64,000 nt of DNA from Pseudoxanthomonas suwonensis J47 (GCF_000513955.1 NZ_AZUZ01000009.1:70121-134120), one strand, 5' to 3'. Shown: positions 29,876 to 40,367, numbered from the stretch's first letter. Notes: generated from the sequence alone by a model not told the origin. Made by a program: numbers and translations.

Positions 29876-30406
29876 TTACGCGGCGGCGTGGCGGAATTCG
29901 GGGGTGCGTGCCAGGCGCGACAGCGAGAACACGCCCCAGTCGGCGTCGTCGCTGTGGAAGGCACGTTCGATGAAGTGCGCGTAGCGGCCCTGCGCCAGCG
30001 GCGCCGGGTCGATCGCCTGCTCCTCGCCGAAGCTGCGCTGGCCGTAGAGCTCGTCGATGGTCAGCGCCACGTCGCCGCCCTGCTGGCGCATGACCAGCAC
30101 GCGCTGGCCCTCGTGCAGCACGGTGCGTTCGCCTTCCAGGAACAGCTTCAGGTCGACCACCGGGAACAGGTTGCCGCGCAGGTTGCCGATGCCCAGCAGC
30201 CACGGCTGCGCGCCGGGGACCGGGGTCACCGGCGGCATCGACAGGATTTCGACCACCTCGCCGAACTGCGAAACCAGGCGGTGGTCGCCGATGCGGTAGC
30301 CCACGCCGCGCCAGGTTTCCGGCCCGAGCTCGCGCGAGGGCAGCTGCACCGCATGGGCCAGGCTGCGCGATTCGTAGTCGGCGAGGATGTCGAACGGGGT
30401 ACGCAT
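29876..30406 (-). CDS. pilI: CheW-like adaptor PilI
   Basis: Cytoplasmic coupling protein of 176 residues linking PilJ to ChpA. A CheW domain is visible: GYRIGDHRLVSQFGEVVEIL, VPGAQPWLLGIGNLRGNLFPVVDL and RVLVMRQQGGDVALTIDELYG. The N-terminal FDILADYESRSLAHA is typical of PilI. Its ATG lies one base after the pilH stop, and pilJ follows 39 bases downstream, so they form one operon. Confidence 0.92.
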   Translation of the reverse strand: MRTPFDILADYESRSLAHAVQLPSRELGPETWRGVGYRIGDHRLVSQFGEVVEILSMPPVTPVPGAQPWLLGIGNLRGNLFPVVDLKLFLEGERTVLHEGQRVLVMRQQGGDVALTIDELYGQRSFGEEQAIDPAPLAQGRYAHFIERAFHSDDADWGVFSLSRLARTPEFRHAAA

Positions 30407-30407
30407 G

Positions 30408-30773
30408 TCAGGCGGCTACCAGCTGTTTGATGCGCTCGAGGAGGTCTTCCTCGCGCGGCGGCTTGACCACGTAGTCGACCGCGCCCTGGCGCATGCCCCA
30501 GGCCCGGTCGGTTTCCATGCTCTTGGTGCTGACGATCAGCACCGGGATCTTGTTGGTCGCATCGTCCCGGGTCAGCGCACGGGTGGCCTGGAACCCGCTC
30601 ATGCCGGGCAGGACCACGTCCATCAGGATCAGGTCCGGCAGCTGCTTGCGCGCCAGTTCCAGCCCGTCCTCGGCGTTGGTGGCGAGGAGCACCTGGTGCC
30701 CACCGCGCTGCAGCCACTGGGTGAAGACCGCCCTGTCGGTCGGCGAGTCCTCGATCAGCAGAATTCGAGCCAT
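30408..30773 (-). CDS. pilH: Response regulator PilH
   Basis: Single-domain CheY-like regulator of 121 residues. Acidic pocket IEDSPTD, phospho-Asp in LILMDVVLPGMSGF, Thr/Ser in LIVSTKSMETDRAWG and Lys in DYVVKPPREEDLL. The TDRAWGMRQGA segment is characteristic of PilH. In Pseudomonas PilH counteracts PilG and affects pilus retraction. Located 18 bases after pilG. Confidence 0.93.
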   Translation of the reverse strand: MARILLIEDSPTDRAVFTQWLQRGGHQVLLATNAEDGLELARKQLPDLILMDVVLPGMSGFQATRALTRDDATNKIPVLIVSTKSMETDRAWGMRQGAVDYVVKPPREEDLLERIKQLVAA

Positions 30774-30791
30774 GTTGTGCCTGCCCCCCGG

Positions 30792-31193
30792 TCAGGCGTT
30801 GACGTACGTTCGGATCGCGCCCAGCAGCTCTTCACGTGTGAATGGCTTGGTGAGGTACTGCTCGGAGCCGACGATCCGGCCGCGCGCCTTGTCGAAAAGA
30901 CCGTCCTTGGAGGACAGCATGATCACTGGCGTCGACTTGAACTTCTGGTTGCCCTTGATCAGCGCGCAGGTCTGGTACCCGTCGAGCCGCGGCATCATGA
31001 TGTCGACGAAGATGATCTGCGGCTGCTGGTCGGCGATCTTCGCCAGGGCCTCGAAGCCGTCGCTGGCGGTGACCACCTCGCAGCCTTCGCGCTTGAGCAG
31101 CGTCTCGGCCGTCCGCCGGATGGTCTTGGAGTCATCGATCACCATGACCCGCAAGCCGCCCAATGCCCCGCTAGGGGCCGTGTTGTCAGTCAT
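30792..31193 (-). CDS. pilG: Response regulator PilG
   Basis: Single-domain CheY-like regulator of 133 residues that promotes pilus extension signalling in the Pil-Chp pathway. Acidic pocket VIDDSKTIRRTAETLL, phospho-Asp in IIFVDIMMPRLDGYQTC, Ser in VIMLSSKDGLFDKARG and Lys in EQYLTKPFTREELLG, all PilG marks. The ATG at 31193 is chosen because a longer TTG-initiated frame would run back across the -10 of the promoter. It heads the operon pilG-H-I-J-chpA-chpB-like-chpC. Confidence 0.93.
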   Translation of the reverse strand: MTDNTAPSGALGGLRVMVIDDSKTIRRTAETLLKREGCEVVTASDGFEALAKIADQQPQIIFVDIMMPRLDGYQTCALIKGNQKFKSTPVIMLSSKDGLFDKARGRIVGSEQYLTKPFTREELLGAIRTYVNA

Positions 31194-31247
31194 TACCCTA
31201 CTTCCCCATGCGCGTGGCGCTTCTGGTGGCGCCACTGCGAAGGTCTC

Positions 31248-31276
31248 TATATCCCAGTCCGGCAAAGGGCTGTCAA
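31248..31276 (-). promoter_or_regulatory. Sigma70-type promoter of the pilG-chp operon
   Basis: On the minus strand a perfect TTGACA (31276-31271) is followed after 17 bases by GATATA (31253-31248), 55 bases before the pilG start. It is the best promoter match in the window. Confidence 0.7.
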
Positions 31277-31385
31277 GCCCGGCTTGACCGCACTGGGATC
31301 GCCGACCGCGGCGCGGGAGGGGCCTCCTGCGATTCTGTGGCGCAGTTCACATTCCGGACCGGCGGGGTCCGGCCCCCGGATCGGC

Positions 31386-31391
31386 TAACAT
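31386..31391 (+). promoter_or_regulatory. -10-like TAACAT of gshB
   Basis: CGGCTAACAT, 35-40 bases before the gshB start, matches a CGGCTAnnnT pattern repeated before several other genes here. No clear -35. Confidence 0.4.
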
Positions 31392-31425
31392 CCCCGGTCC
31401 ACCCCCACCGCTTCCCGCCGACCGC

Positions 31426-32394
31426 ATGGCAGCCCCCCTGGACGTGATCGTGGTGATGGACCCGATCGGGTCGATCAAGATCGCCAAGGACACCACCTTC
31501 GCCATGCTGCTGGAGGCCCAGCGGCGCGGCCACCGCCTGCACTACGTCCGCCCCGGCGGGCTGTCGCTGCGCGACGGCCGGGCCCTGGCCTGGGCCGCCC
31601 CGCTGGCGGTCCGCGACGACAAGGCCGGCTGGTACGAGCTGGGCGGGTTCGCCGAACTGCCGTTCGGCCCCGGCCAGGTGGTGCTGATGCGCAAGGACCC
31701 GCCGTTCGACGGCGAGTACCTGTACGACACGCACATCCTGGACATCGCCAAGGCCGCCGGCGCCGAGGTGCTGAACGACCCGCAGGGCCTGCGCGACTTC
31801 AACGAGAAGCTGGCGGCGATGCTGTTCCCGCAGTGCTGCCCGCCGACCCGGATCAGCCGCGACGCGGCCGAGCTGAAGGCCTTCGCCAGCGAACACGGCA
31901 AGGTGGTGCTCAAGCCGCTGGACGGCATGGGCGGGCGCTCGATCTTCCTCAGCCACGCCGGCGACCCCAACCTCAACGTGATCCTGGAAACGCTGACCGA
32001 GGGCGGCCGCAAGCTGGCCCTGGCGCAGCGCTACATCCCCGAGATCAGCGCCGGCGACAAGCGCATCCTGCTGATCGACGGCGAACCGGTCGACTACTGC
32101 CTGGCGCGGATCCCGCAGGGCGACGAGTTCCGCGGCAACCTCGCCGCCGGCGGCCGCGGCGAAGGCCGCCCGCTCAGTGCCCGCGACCGCTGGATCGCCG
32201 CCCAGGTCGGCCCCGAGATGCGCCGCCGTGGCATGCGCTTCGTCGGCCTGGACGTCATCGGCGACTACCTGACCGAGGTCAACGTCACCAGCCCCACCTG
32301 CGTGCGCGAGCTGGACGCGCAGTTCGGGCTGAACATCGCCGGCCAGCTGTTCGACGCGATCGAGGCCGGCCCGCCGGGCGCCCGCCAGGCATGA
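31426..32394 (+). CDS. gshB: Glutathione synthase
   Basis: ATP-grasp ligase joining gamma-glutamylcysteine and glycine. 322 residues. N-terminal VVMDPIGSIKIAKDTTFAMLLEAQ is the GshB signature; then LMRKDPPFDGEYLYDTHIL, the ATP-grasp KPLDGMGGRSIF, ALAQRYIPEI, DKRILLIDGEPV, FRGNLAAGG and the C-terminal GLDVIGDYLTEVNVTSPT. It is divergent from the pilG operon, a pairing also known in Pseudomonas and Xanthomonas. Its stop overlaps the start of the TonB-like gene (ATGA). Confidence 0.96.
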   Translation: MAAPLDVIVVMDPIGSIKIAKDTTFAMLLEAQRRGHRLHYVRPGGLSLRDGRALAWAAPLAVRDDKAGWYELGGFAELPFGPGQVVLMRKDPPFDGEYLYDTHILDIAKAAGAEVLNDPQGLRDFNEKLAAMLFPQCCPPTRISRDAAELKAFASEHGKVVLKPLDGMGGRSIFLSHAGDPNLNVILETLTEGGRKLALAQRYIPEISAGDKRILLIDGEPVDYCLARIPQGDEFRGNLAAGGRGEGRPLSARDRWIAAQVGPEMRRRGMRFVGLDVIGDYLTEVNVTSPTCVRELDAQFGLNIAGQLFDAIEAGPPGARQA

Positions 32395-33272
32395 ACGCGA
32401 CGGCCGTCGCCCCGCGCCCGCCGATCGGGCCGCAGCAGCGGCTCAATGCCACCGTCGTCCTTTCGGTGCTGGTCCACGGCATCCTGATCCTGGGCCTGGG
32501 CTTCGTGCTCAAGGGCGAAGCGCCGCTGGTGCCGACCCTGGACGTGATCTTCAGCCGCACCGAAACCCCGCTCACCCCCGAACAGGCCGACTTCCTCGCC
32601 CAGGCCAACAACCGCGGCGGTGGCGAACACGACCAGGCCCAGCGCCCACGCGACCTGCAGGCCGGCGCCGTGCCGCGCGCCGAGCCCGGCGACGCGCCAC
32701 TGCCCGAACGCGCCCGCGCACCGGTGGAGGCGCCGCCGGAGCAGGCCCGCGTGCTCGCAAGCCGCCGCGGCGAGCATCCGGTGCCCACCGCCCAGCCCAT
32801 CGCCCCGGAGTTGCCCGCCGAACTGCCGCCGGTGAGCCCGGCCAAGTCCGCGCGCGACGCCGAGATGGCGCGCCTGGCCGCCGAGGTCTACCTGCGCTCG
32901 GAGCTGTACGCCAAGCGCCCGACCCGCAAGTTCGTCTCCGCCAGCACCCGCGAATACGCCTACGCCAACTACCTGCGCGCCTGGGTCGACCGGGCCGAGC
33001 TGATCGGCAACCTCAACTACCCCGACGAGGCCCGGCGCAAGCGCCTCGGCGGCCAGGTGGTGGTGAGCGTCGGCGTGCGCCGCGACGGCACGGTCGAGAG
33101 CACCCGAGTCCTGCGGCCCAGCGGCACCCCGCTGCTGGACGACGCCGTCCTGCACATGGTCCGGCTCGCCGAACCCTTCCCGCCGCTGCCCGACGCGAAG
33201 GACGGCGTGGACATCCTGCACGTCACCCGCACCTGGGTGTTCGTGCCGGGTGGGACGCTGCGGACGGAATGA
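32391..33272 (+). CDS. Energy transducer TonB-like protein
   Basis: 293-residue inner-membrane-anchored periplasmic protein. A single helix (about residues 22-40, VVLSVLVHGILILGLGFVL), a long Pro/Ala/Glu/Arg-rich periplasmic linker, and a C-terminal TonB domain (about 205-293) with YPDEARRKRLGGQVVVSVGV and LDDAVLHMVRLAEPFPP. The linker lacks the Glu-Pro/Lys-Pro repeats of classic TonB. In Xanthomonas and Pseudomonas a TonB-like gene also sits between gshB and the pil genes, and Pseudomonas TonB3 there affects pilus assembly. The 4-base overlap with gshB suggests co-translation. Role in pili rather than iron uptake is inference. Confidence 0.88.
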   Translation: MNATAVAPRPPIGPQQRLNATVVLSVLVHGILILGLGFVLKGEAPLVPTLDVIFSRTETPLTPEQADFLAQANNRGGGEHDQAQRPRDLQAGAVPRAEPGDAPLPERARAPVEAPPEQARVLASRRGEHPVPTAQPIAPELPAELPPVSPAKSARDAEMARLAAEVYLRSELYAKRPTRKFVSASTREYAYANYLRAWVDRAELIGNLNYPDEARRKRLGGQVVVSVGVRRDGTVESTRVLRPSGTPLLDDAVLHMVRLAEPFPPLPDAKDGVDILHVTRTWVFVPGGTLRTE

Positions 33273-33300
33273 GATCGGCTCCCGGCCGGAGCCCCTGTTC

Positions 33301-33387
33301 GCAGCCCGGATAGGCGAAGCGCATCAGGGACGGCTGCGCGCCAGGCACGAACCCCGGATGCGGCCTTCGGCCTTGTCCGGACTACGT
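33301..33387. repeat. Dispersed repeat D, copy 1
   Basis: An imperfect inverted repeat: GCCCGGATAGGCGAAGCGCATC on one side (shown in part), CCGGATGCGGCCTTCGGCC followed by TTGTCCGG on the other. It lies between the convergent TonB-like and aldolase genes and resembles 37371-37479. Such sequences are common between genes in Xanthomonadaceae. Confidence 0.7.
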
Positions 33388-33412
33388 GCGAGCCCCTCTC
33401 CCTTCGCCACAC

Positions 33413-34420
33413 TCAGGCGCCCTTCCACTGCCCCAGCGCGGCCAGGCCGTTGTCGCGGGCGCGGACGTAGACCGCTTCCTGCGCCTTGCGGTAGTTGCCA
33501 GCCATGTCCTTGGCCCACAGCGCCAGCGCCGCCTGCTGCATCGCCCGCCCGTAGGAAAAGCTCAGCGGCCACGGGTTCGGGCCCAGCCGGTTCATCGCGT
33601 CCAGGTGCGCCGTCGCATCCTCGTCGCTCTGCCCGCCGGAGAGGAACACGATGCCCGGCAGGATCGCCGGCACCGTGCTCTTCAGGCACATCAGCGTCGA
33701 CTCGGCCACCTCCTGCACGTCGGCCTGCTCCTCGCAGTCCTTGCCCGGCAGCACCATCGAGGCCTTGAGGATGGTGCCTTCCAGCAGCACGTTCTGGTCG
33801 TACAGCGAACCGAACACCGAACGCAGCACCGCCTCGGTGACCTCGTAGCAGGTCTCGATGTCGTGGTCGCCGTCCATCAGCACCTCCGGCTCGACCATCG
33901 GCACCAGGCCCTGCTCCTGGCACAGCGCCGCATAGCGCGCCAGCGCGTGCGCATTGACGTCGATGCAGGTGCCGGTGGGGATGTCCTCGCCGATGTTGAT
34001 CACCGCCCGCCACTTGGCGAAGCGCGCACCCAGCCGGTAGTACTCCTCCAGCCGCGCGCGCAGCCCGTCCAGGCCCTCGGTGACCAGCTCGCCCGGGTAA
34101 CCGGCCAGCGGCGTGGTGCCCTTGTCGACCTTGATGCCCGGCAGGATGCCGTGCTCTTCCAGGTACCTGGCGAACGGCACCCCGCCCTTCGTCGACTGGC
34201 GCAGCGTCTCGTCGTACAGGATCGCGCCGGAGATGTGCTCGGACAGCTTCGGCGTCGTGAGCAGCAGCTCGCGGTAGGCGCGCCGGTTCTCCTCGGTGTT
34301 CTCGATGCCGACCGCGGCGAAGCGCTTGCCGATGGTGGTCGTCGATTCGTCGATGGCGATGATGCCCTTGCCCGGGGCGACCATCGCCTGGGCGGTTTCG
34401 GCAAGCTGCTCGATGCTCAT
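33413..34420 (-). CDS. fbaB: Class I fructose-bisphosphate aldolase
   Basis: Schiff-base aldolase cleaving fructose 1,6-bisphosphate. 335 residues, clearly of the eukaryote-like class I type: GKGIIAIDESTTTIGKRF, KVDKGTTPLAG, KWRAVINIGEDIPT, the Schiff-base lysine in GTILKASMVLPGKDC (Lys219) and FLSGGQSDEDATAHLDAM. This type is used by Xanthomonas for glycolysis/gluconeogenesis instead of class II. The ATG at 34420 is used since upstream codons show no homology and would cross the TATAAT box. It follows pyk on the same strand. The symbol is by role; the sequence is not close to E. coli FbaB (DhnA type). Confidence 0.93.
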   Translation of the reverse strand: MSIEQLAETAQAMVAPGKGIIAIDESTTTIGKRFAAVGIENTEENRRAYRELLLTTPKLSEHISGAILYDETLRQSTKGGVPFARYLEEHGILPGIKVDKGTTPLAGYPGELVTEGLDGLRARLEEYYRLGARFAKWRAVINIGEDIPTGTCIDVNAHALARYAALCQEQGLVPMVEPEVLMDGDHDIETCYEVTEAVLRSVFGSLYDQNVLLEGTILKASMVLPGKDCEEQADVQEVAESTLMCLKSTVPAILPGIVFLSGGQSDEDATAHLDAMNRLGPNPWPLSFSYGRAMQQAALALWAKDMAGNYRKAQEAVYVRARDNGLAALGQWKGA

Positions 34421-34456
34421 GGGGGGAAAGCCTGTGGGGGAAGAATGCAGCCGCAA

Positions 34457-34462
34457 ATTATA
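34457..34462 (-). promoter_or_regulatory. Perfect -10 box TATAAT of the aldolase gene
   Basis: CTTATAATTTGC on the minus strand, about 37-42 bases before the aldolase start. TTGTCA occurs 24 bases further upstream, too far for a normal -35. Confidence 0.5.
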
Positions 34463-34569
34463 AGCGGCGCCCCCGTGCAGGCCTTTTGACAACCAGGGTC
34501 GCGGCGCAGGTGGCCCACGCCGGCCCACCCGCGTTCGGCCGCAAGCGTGGCGCAGCCGGCCCCAACGCA

Positions 34570-34590
34570 GGGCGGGAACGGCTCCCGCCC
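34570..34590 (-). terminator. Hairpin after pyruvate kinase
   Basis: GGGCGGGA-ACGGC-TCCCGCCC, a perfect 8-bp stem beginning 17 bases after the pyk stop. No T-run, so factor-assisted or weak termination. Confidence 0.45.
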
Positions 34591-34606
34591 GGGCGAGTGG
34601 CGGCGC

Positions 34607-36073
34607 TTACAGCTCGCCCAGGCCGCTGGCGCGGCCGTCGGGGCCGACTTCGAGCAGGCGCAGCGTATTGGTCGCGCCGTGGGTTTCCATGTGCTCGCCG
34701 CTGGTGAACACCACGCGGTCGCCTGCCGCCAGCAGGCCGGCGTCGACCAGCACGCGGATGCTGCCGCGCGCGGCCTCGCGCGGGGTCAGGCCACGGCTGT
34801 CGAAATTGATCGCGAACACGTCGCGCATCAGCGCCATCTGCCGGCGCGCGCCGTCGTGGCGGCTGATCGCGTAGATCGGCGCCGAGGCGCGGAAGCGCGA
34901 CAGGAAGCGCGGCGTGCCGCCGGACTCGGTCATCGCCACGATCGCGCGCACGCCGATGTGCTCGGACAGGAACATCGTCGCCATGGCGATGGCCTGGTCG
35001 GCGCGCTCGAGGTTGCGCTGCGCCTTGCCGTAGTCCGTCTCGGTCTGGAACTGGCGCTCGGCGCCCAGGCAGATGCGCGCCATCGCCTCGACCGCACGCA
35101 CCGGGTAGGCGCCTGCGGCGGTCTCGGCCGAGAGCATCACCGCGTCGGTGCCGTCGATCACCGCGTTGGCCACGTCCAGCACCTCGGCGCGGGTCGGCAG
35201 CGGGCTCTCGACCATCGACTGCAGCATCTGCGTGGCGGTGATCACCACCTTGTTCTGCGCCAGGGCCTCCTTGATGATCTTCTTCTGCAGGCCCGGCAGC
35301 TCGGCGTCGCCGATCTCCACGCCCAGGTCGCCGCGGGCGACCATCACCACGTCGGACGCCTCGACGATCTCGACCAGGTTCTCGATCGCCTCGGTCCGCT
35401 CGATCTTCGACACCAGCGCCGCGTCGCTGCCGTGCTCGCGGGCGATGCGGCGCGCCTCGTTCATGTCCTCGGCATTGCGGCAGAAGGACACGGCGATGAA
35501 GTCCACGCCGATCTTCGCGGCGATGCCGATCAGCTCGCGGTCGCGCTCGGTCAGCGCGCCCAGCGACAGGCCGCCGCCCTGCTTGTTCAGGCCCTTGCGG
35601 TCGGACAGCACGCCGTCGTTGAGCACCGTGGTGACGATGCGTTCGCCCTGCACCTCGGCCACCTGCAGCTGCATCAGGCCGTCGTCCAGCAGCAGCACGT
35701 CGCCGGCCTTCACGTCGCCCGGCAGGCCCAGGTAGCTGACGCCGACCTGGCTGGCATCGCCGGGAGGCGCGTCGTTCGAGGCGACCAGGTCGAAGCGGTC
35801 GCCGGCCTTCAGCGACACCTTGCCCTCGGCGAAGCGCTCGATGCGGATCTTCGGGCCCGGCAGGTCGGCGAGGATGCCGATCTCCAAGCCGACCTTCTGC
35901 GCGGCGATGCGCACTTCGGCGGCGCGCCTGGCCTGGCCGGACGGGTCGCCGTGGGAGAAATTCAGGCGCACGACGTTGACGCCGGCGCGGAACAGCGCCT
36001 CCAGCACGCCGGGCGCGTCCGTGGCCGGTCCGAGGGTGGCGAGGATCTTGGTGCGGCGCAGGCGATCGGTCAT
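34607..36073 (-). CDS. pyk: Pyruvate kinase
   Basis: Cytoplasmic glycolytic enzyme making pyruvate and ATP from phosphoenolpyruvate. 488 residues. Substrate and metal motifs: TKILATLGPATD, VNVVRLNFSHGD, the catalytic block VSKIERTEAIENL, VMVARGDLGVEIG, ITATQMLQSMVESPLPTRAE and DGTDAVMLSAETAAGAYPV. The C-terminal allosteric domain is present. A -10-like TAGTTT lies about 40 bases upstream (36116-36111). It is adjacent to the aldolase and divergent from transaldolase, a central carbon cluster. Confidence 0.96.
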   Translation of the reverse strand: MTDRLRRTKILATLGPATDAPGVLEALFRAGVNVVRLNFSHGDPSGQARRAAEVRIAAQKVGLEIGILADLPGPKIRIERFAEGKVSLKAGDRFDLVASNDAPPGDASQVGVSYLGLPGDVKAGDVLLLDDGLMQLQVAEVQGERIVTTVLNDGVLSDRKGLNKQGGGLSLGALTERDRELIGIAAKIGVDFIAVSFCRNAEDMNEARRIAREHGSDAALVSKIERTEAIENLVEIVEASDVVMVARGDLGVEIGDAELPGLQKKIIKEALAQNKVVITATQMLQSMVESPLPTRAEVLDVANAVIDGTDAVMLSAETAAGAYPVRAVEAMARICLGAERQFQTETDYGKAQRNLERADQAIAMATMFLSEHIGVRAIVAMTESGGTPRFLSRFRASAPIYAISRHDGARRQMALMRDVFAINFDSRGLTPREAARGSIRVLVDAGLLAAGDRVVFTSGEHMETHGATNTLRLLEVGPDGRASGLGEL

Positions 36074-36268
36074 GTCCGGGACGTGGTCTGGGGGTCGGAA
36101 AAGACAGGCGAAACTACCACATCGCCGCGGCCCAAGGCAGCGCTGTCATCCGGCCGTCCGGCAAGCCATCACGAACCGGCTCGACATACGCCAGCGGACG
36201 GAAAAAGGTTGCAGCAACAACGGCCTGCGCGTGAAGCAGAGGTGGGCGACGCGGGGCGGCAGGCAGGC

Positions 36269-36274
36269 TAGGAT
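36269..36274 (+). promoter_or_regulatory. -10-like TAGGAT of transaldolase
   Basis: AGGCTAGGAT, 39-44 bases before the tal start, in the 239-base divergent gap between pyk and tal. It matches the recurrent GGCTAnnnT pattern. Confidence 0.4.
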
Positions 36275-36312
36275 GGACAGTCTTCCCTGTCCCCCGAGCC
36301 ATTGCGATTCCG

Positions 36313-37293
36313 ATGACCGCCACCGCCCAAGCCTCCGCCCCCTCCCGCCTGCAGCAGCTGCGCGAACTGTCCGTCGTCGTGGCCGACACCGGCGACTACG
36401 ACGCGATCGTGCGCCTGCGCCCGGTCGACTGCACCACCAACCCGACCCTGGTGAAGAAGGCGCTGGCCCTGCCGGTCTACGCGGAGCTGATCGAGCGCGA
36501 GCTGGCCTGGGCGCGCGGCCAGGACGGCGACCGCAAGGCGCTGGTCGACGAAGTCGCCGACCGCCTGACCGTCGGCGTCGGCACCATGCTCAGCGCCCTC
36601 GTCCCCGGCCGCGTCTCCACCGAGGTCGACGCCGACCTCGCCCACGACACCGCCGCCACCGTCGCCAAGGCGCGCAAGTTCATCGCCATGTACGCCGAAC
36701 GCGGCGTGCCGCGCGAGAAGATCCTGATCAAGGTCGCCGCCACCTGGGAAGGCGTGGAGGCCGCGCGCGAGCTGCAGGCCGAAGGCATCGACTGCAACCT
36801 GACCCTGATCTTCAACCCCACCCAGGCCATCGCCTGCGCCGAGGCCGGCGCGTTCCTGATCTCGCCCTTCGTCGGCCGCATCCTCGACTGGTACAAGGCG
36901 CGCGGCCAGGTGCCGGCGACCATCGACGAGGACCCGGGCGTGCAGTTCGTGCGCGGCGTCTACACCGAGTTCAAGAAGCGCGGCGCCGCCACCGTGGTGA
37001 TGGGCGCCTCGTTCCGCTCGGTCGACCAGGTGCTGGCGCTGGCCGGCTGCGACCGCCTGACCATCTCGCCGGACCTGCTCGAGCAGCTCGACGGCTCGAC
37101 CGGCCATGTCGAACGCAAGCTCTCGCCGGTGCCGCGCGAGGAGCGCACCATCGCCCCGGTCACCGAAACCAGCTTCGCCGCCGACCTGGCCGCCGACGCC
37201 ATGGCCAGCGAGAAGCTCGCCGAAGGCATCGCCGCCTTCGCCAAGGACCTCGACGCCCTGCGCGCCGACATCGCCCAGCGCCTGCAGGCCTGA
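36313..37293 (+). CDS. tal: Transaldolase
   Basis: Non-oxidative pentose phosphate enzyme exchanging a dihydroxyacetone unit between sugar phosphates. 326 residues of the TalB type: [48 protein letters not shown], the Schiff-base lysine in [11 protein letters not shown] (Lys140), [26 protein letters not shown] and [20 protein letters not shown]. Followed by a strong rho-independent terminator. Confidence 0.96.
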   Translation: MTATAQASAPSRLQQLRELSVVVADTGDYDAIVRLRPVDCTTNPTLVKKALALPVYAELIERELAWARGQDGDRKALVDEVADRLTVGVGTMLSALVPGRVSTEVDADLAHDTAATVAKARKFIAMYAERGVPREKILIKVAATWEGVEAARELQAEGIDCNLTLIFNPTQAIACAEAGAFLISPFVGRILDWYKARGQVPATIDEDPGVQFVRGVYTEFKKRGAATVVMGASFRSVDQVLALAGCDRLTISPDLLEQLDGSTGHVERKLSPVPREERTIAPVTETSFAADLAADAMASEKLAEGIAAFAKDLDALRADIAQRLQA

Positions 37294-37324
37294 CGGGCGC
37301 GTCGGGCTACCCGCCAACGAAAAG

Positions 37325-37355
37325 AAAGGCCGCCCCATGGGCGGCCTTTTCCTTT
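37325..37355 (+). terminator. Rho-independent terminator of tal
   Basis: A perfect 10-bp stem (37326-37335 with 37339-37348: AAGGCCGCCC / GGGCGGCCTT) with a three-base loop, followed by TTCCTTT, 32 bases after the tal stop. Confidence 0.85.
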
Positions 37356-37370
37356 ATGCGAGGGCGTCCG

Positions 37371-37479
37371 TAGCCCGGACAAGCAAGCGCATCCGGAGCC
37401 GGCTTACGGCAGGCGCATGGATTCCGGGAATGCCGCCACATCTTCCCCCGGATGCGGCCTGCGGCCTTGTCCGGGCGAC
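37371..37479. repeat. Dispersed repeat D, copy 2
   Basis: Imperfect inverted repeat: TAGCCCGGACAAGCAAGCG plus CATCCGG on the left, CCGGATGCGGCCTGCGGCC plus TTGTCCGGG on the right, with a 60-base middle. Related to 33301-33387. It fills most of the gap between convergent tal and msrA. Confidence 0.7.
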
Positions 37480-37480
37480 G

Positions 37481-37519
37481 ACTGCCCGTTGCGGGCAGGC
37501 CGCCCCCAAGGGCGGCCTC
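37481..37519 (-). terminator. Paired hairpins after msrA
   Basis: Two adjacent stems: CTGCCCG-TT-CGGGCAG-like (37482-37497) and GGCCGCCC-CCA-GGGCGGCC-like (37498-37518), 23 bases beyond the msrA stop. No T-run. Confidence 0.4.
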
Positions 37520-37541
37520 CACTTTCCACGAACGGATCTTC

Positions 37542-38195
37542 TCAGATCGCGCAGGAAACCCCGGTCCCGCCCAGTCCGCAGTAGCCCTGCGGATTCTTCG
37601 ACAGGTACTGCTGGTGGTAGTCCTCGGCGTAGTAGAACGGCGGCGCCGGATACACGATCTCCGTGGTGATCGGCGGATAGCCGGCCGCGCGAAGGTCGGC
37701 CTGGTAGGCCTCGAGGCTGGCCTGCGCCGCTGCGTGCTGGGCGGGCGTGTGGCTGTAGATGGCCGAGCGGTACTGGGTGCCGACGTCGTTGCCCTGGCGC
37801 ATGCCCTGGGTCGGATCGTGGCTTTCCCAGAACACCTTCAGCAGGGTCCCGAAGTCCACCTGCGCCGGGTCGTAGACCACCCGCACCACCTCCGCGTGCC
37901 CGGTGCGCCCGGAACAGACTTCCTCGTAGGTCGGGTTGGGCGTCCCGCCGCCGGCATAGCCGACCGCCGTGGTGAACACCCCCGGCACCTGCCAGAACTT
38001 GCGCTCGGCGCCCCAGAAACAGCCCAGGCCGAATTCGACCACCTCCATGCCGGGGAAATCCCCGCGCAGGGGCCGGCCATGGACGTGGTGCGCGTTGTGC
38101 AGCGGCAGCGGCGTGTCGCGGCCCGGCAGCAGGTCTTCCGCGCGCGGCATGCGCTGCTTGTGCGCGCCGATGCCCAGCAGGGATTCCAGGTTCAT
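37542..38195 (-). CDS. msrA: Peptide-methionine (S)-S-oxide reductase
   Basis: Repairs oxidised methionine in proteins. 217 residues. The catalytic motif is [13 protein letters not shown] with Cys59, followed by [27 protein letters not shown], summarised as the MsrA core. Resolving cysteines Cys206 and Cys215 are in the C-terminal [14 protein letters not shown]. The N-terminal extension of about 50 residues ([15 protein letters not shown]) is like that of E. coli MsrA. AAGGAG stands six bases before the ATG. The DUF2007 gene ends 11 bases upstream on the same strand. Confidence 0.95.
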   Translation of the reverse strand: MNLESLLGIGAHKQRMPRAEDLLPGRDTPLPLHNAHHVHGRPLRGDFPGMEVVEFGLGCFWGAERKFWQVPGVFTTAVGYAGGGTPNPTYEEVCSGRTGHAEVVRVVYDPAQVDFGTLLKVFWESHDPTQGMRQGNDVGTQYRSAIYSHTPAQHAAAQASLEAYQADLRAAGYPPITTEIVYPAPPFYYAEDYHQQYLSKNPQGYCGLGGTGVSCAI

Positions 38196-38206
38196 GGGGG
38201 GCTCCT

Positions 38207-38467
38207 TCAGGCCGGCAGCAGGCCGGGTTCGGCCTCCGGGATGGGGTCCTGCGGATCGTCGCGCAAGCCCGCCGCGCGCAACGCAGCGTCGGCCTCGGGC
38301 AACGAGGAGTCGGGCACGCAGACCCGCAGCACCCCGAACAGCGGCAGCTCGCCGGCCCCGCCCAGCAGGTTCTCGCCGAACACGAACGCGGGAATCCCGG
38401 CGTCCTCCAGCACGTGCCTGGCCAGGTGGGCGTCGATCAGGTTGTTGGCGCGGTAGGCGACCTGCAT
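38207..38467 (-). CDS. DUF2007 domain protein
   Basis: 86-residue cytoplasmic protein matching DUF2007 (putative signal-transducing, PII-like fold): [33 protein letters not shown], seen as a domain of ferredoxin-like pattern, then [19 protein letters not shown]. The C-terminal 18 residues are Pro/Glu-rich and probably disordered. Function is unknown. It lies just upstream of msrA and is divergent from glnS. Confidence 0.82.
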   Translation of the reverse strand: MQVAYRANNLIDAHLARHVLEDAGIPAFVFGENLLGGAGELPLFGVLRVCVPDSSLPEADAALRAAGLRDDPQDPIPEAEPGLLPA

Positions 38468-38571
38468 GCGGGCTCAAGGGGGAATGGGGGGCCTGTCCCG
38501 AGCATACGCCCGGCCGGGATTCCCGCCCTGAACGGCGCAGGCGCCGCGGCCCGGCGGGGGCGGCGCTCGGC

Positions 38572-38577
38572 TAAACT
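38572..38577 (+). promoter_or_regulatory. -10-like TAAACT of glnS
   Basis: CGGCTAAACT lies 31-36 bases before the glnS start and fits the recurrent CGGCTAnnnT pattern. Confidence 0.45.
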
Positions 38578-38607
38578 TGCGGTTTGCCTTCGCAGCCCCC
38601 GCGCCCC

Positions 38608-40353
<1,746 letters not shown>

Positions 40354-40367
40354 GCCCGAGGAGGCCT

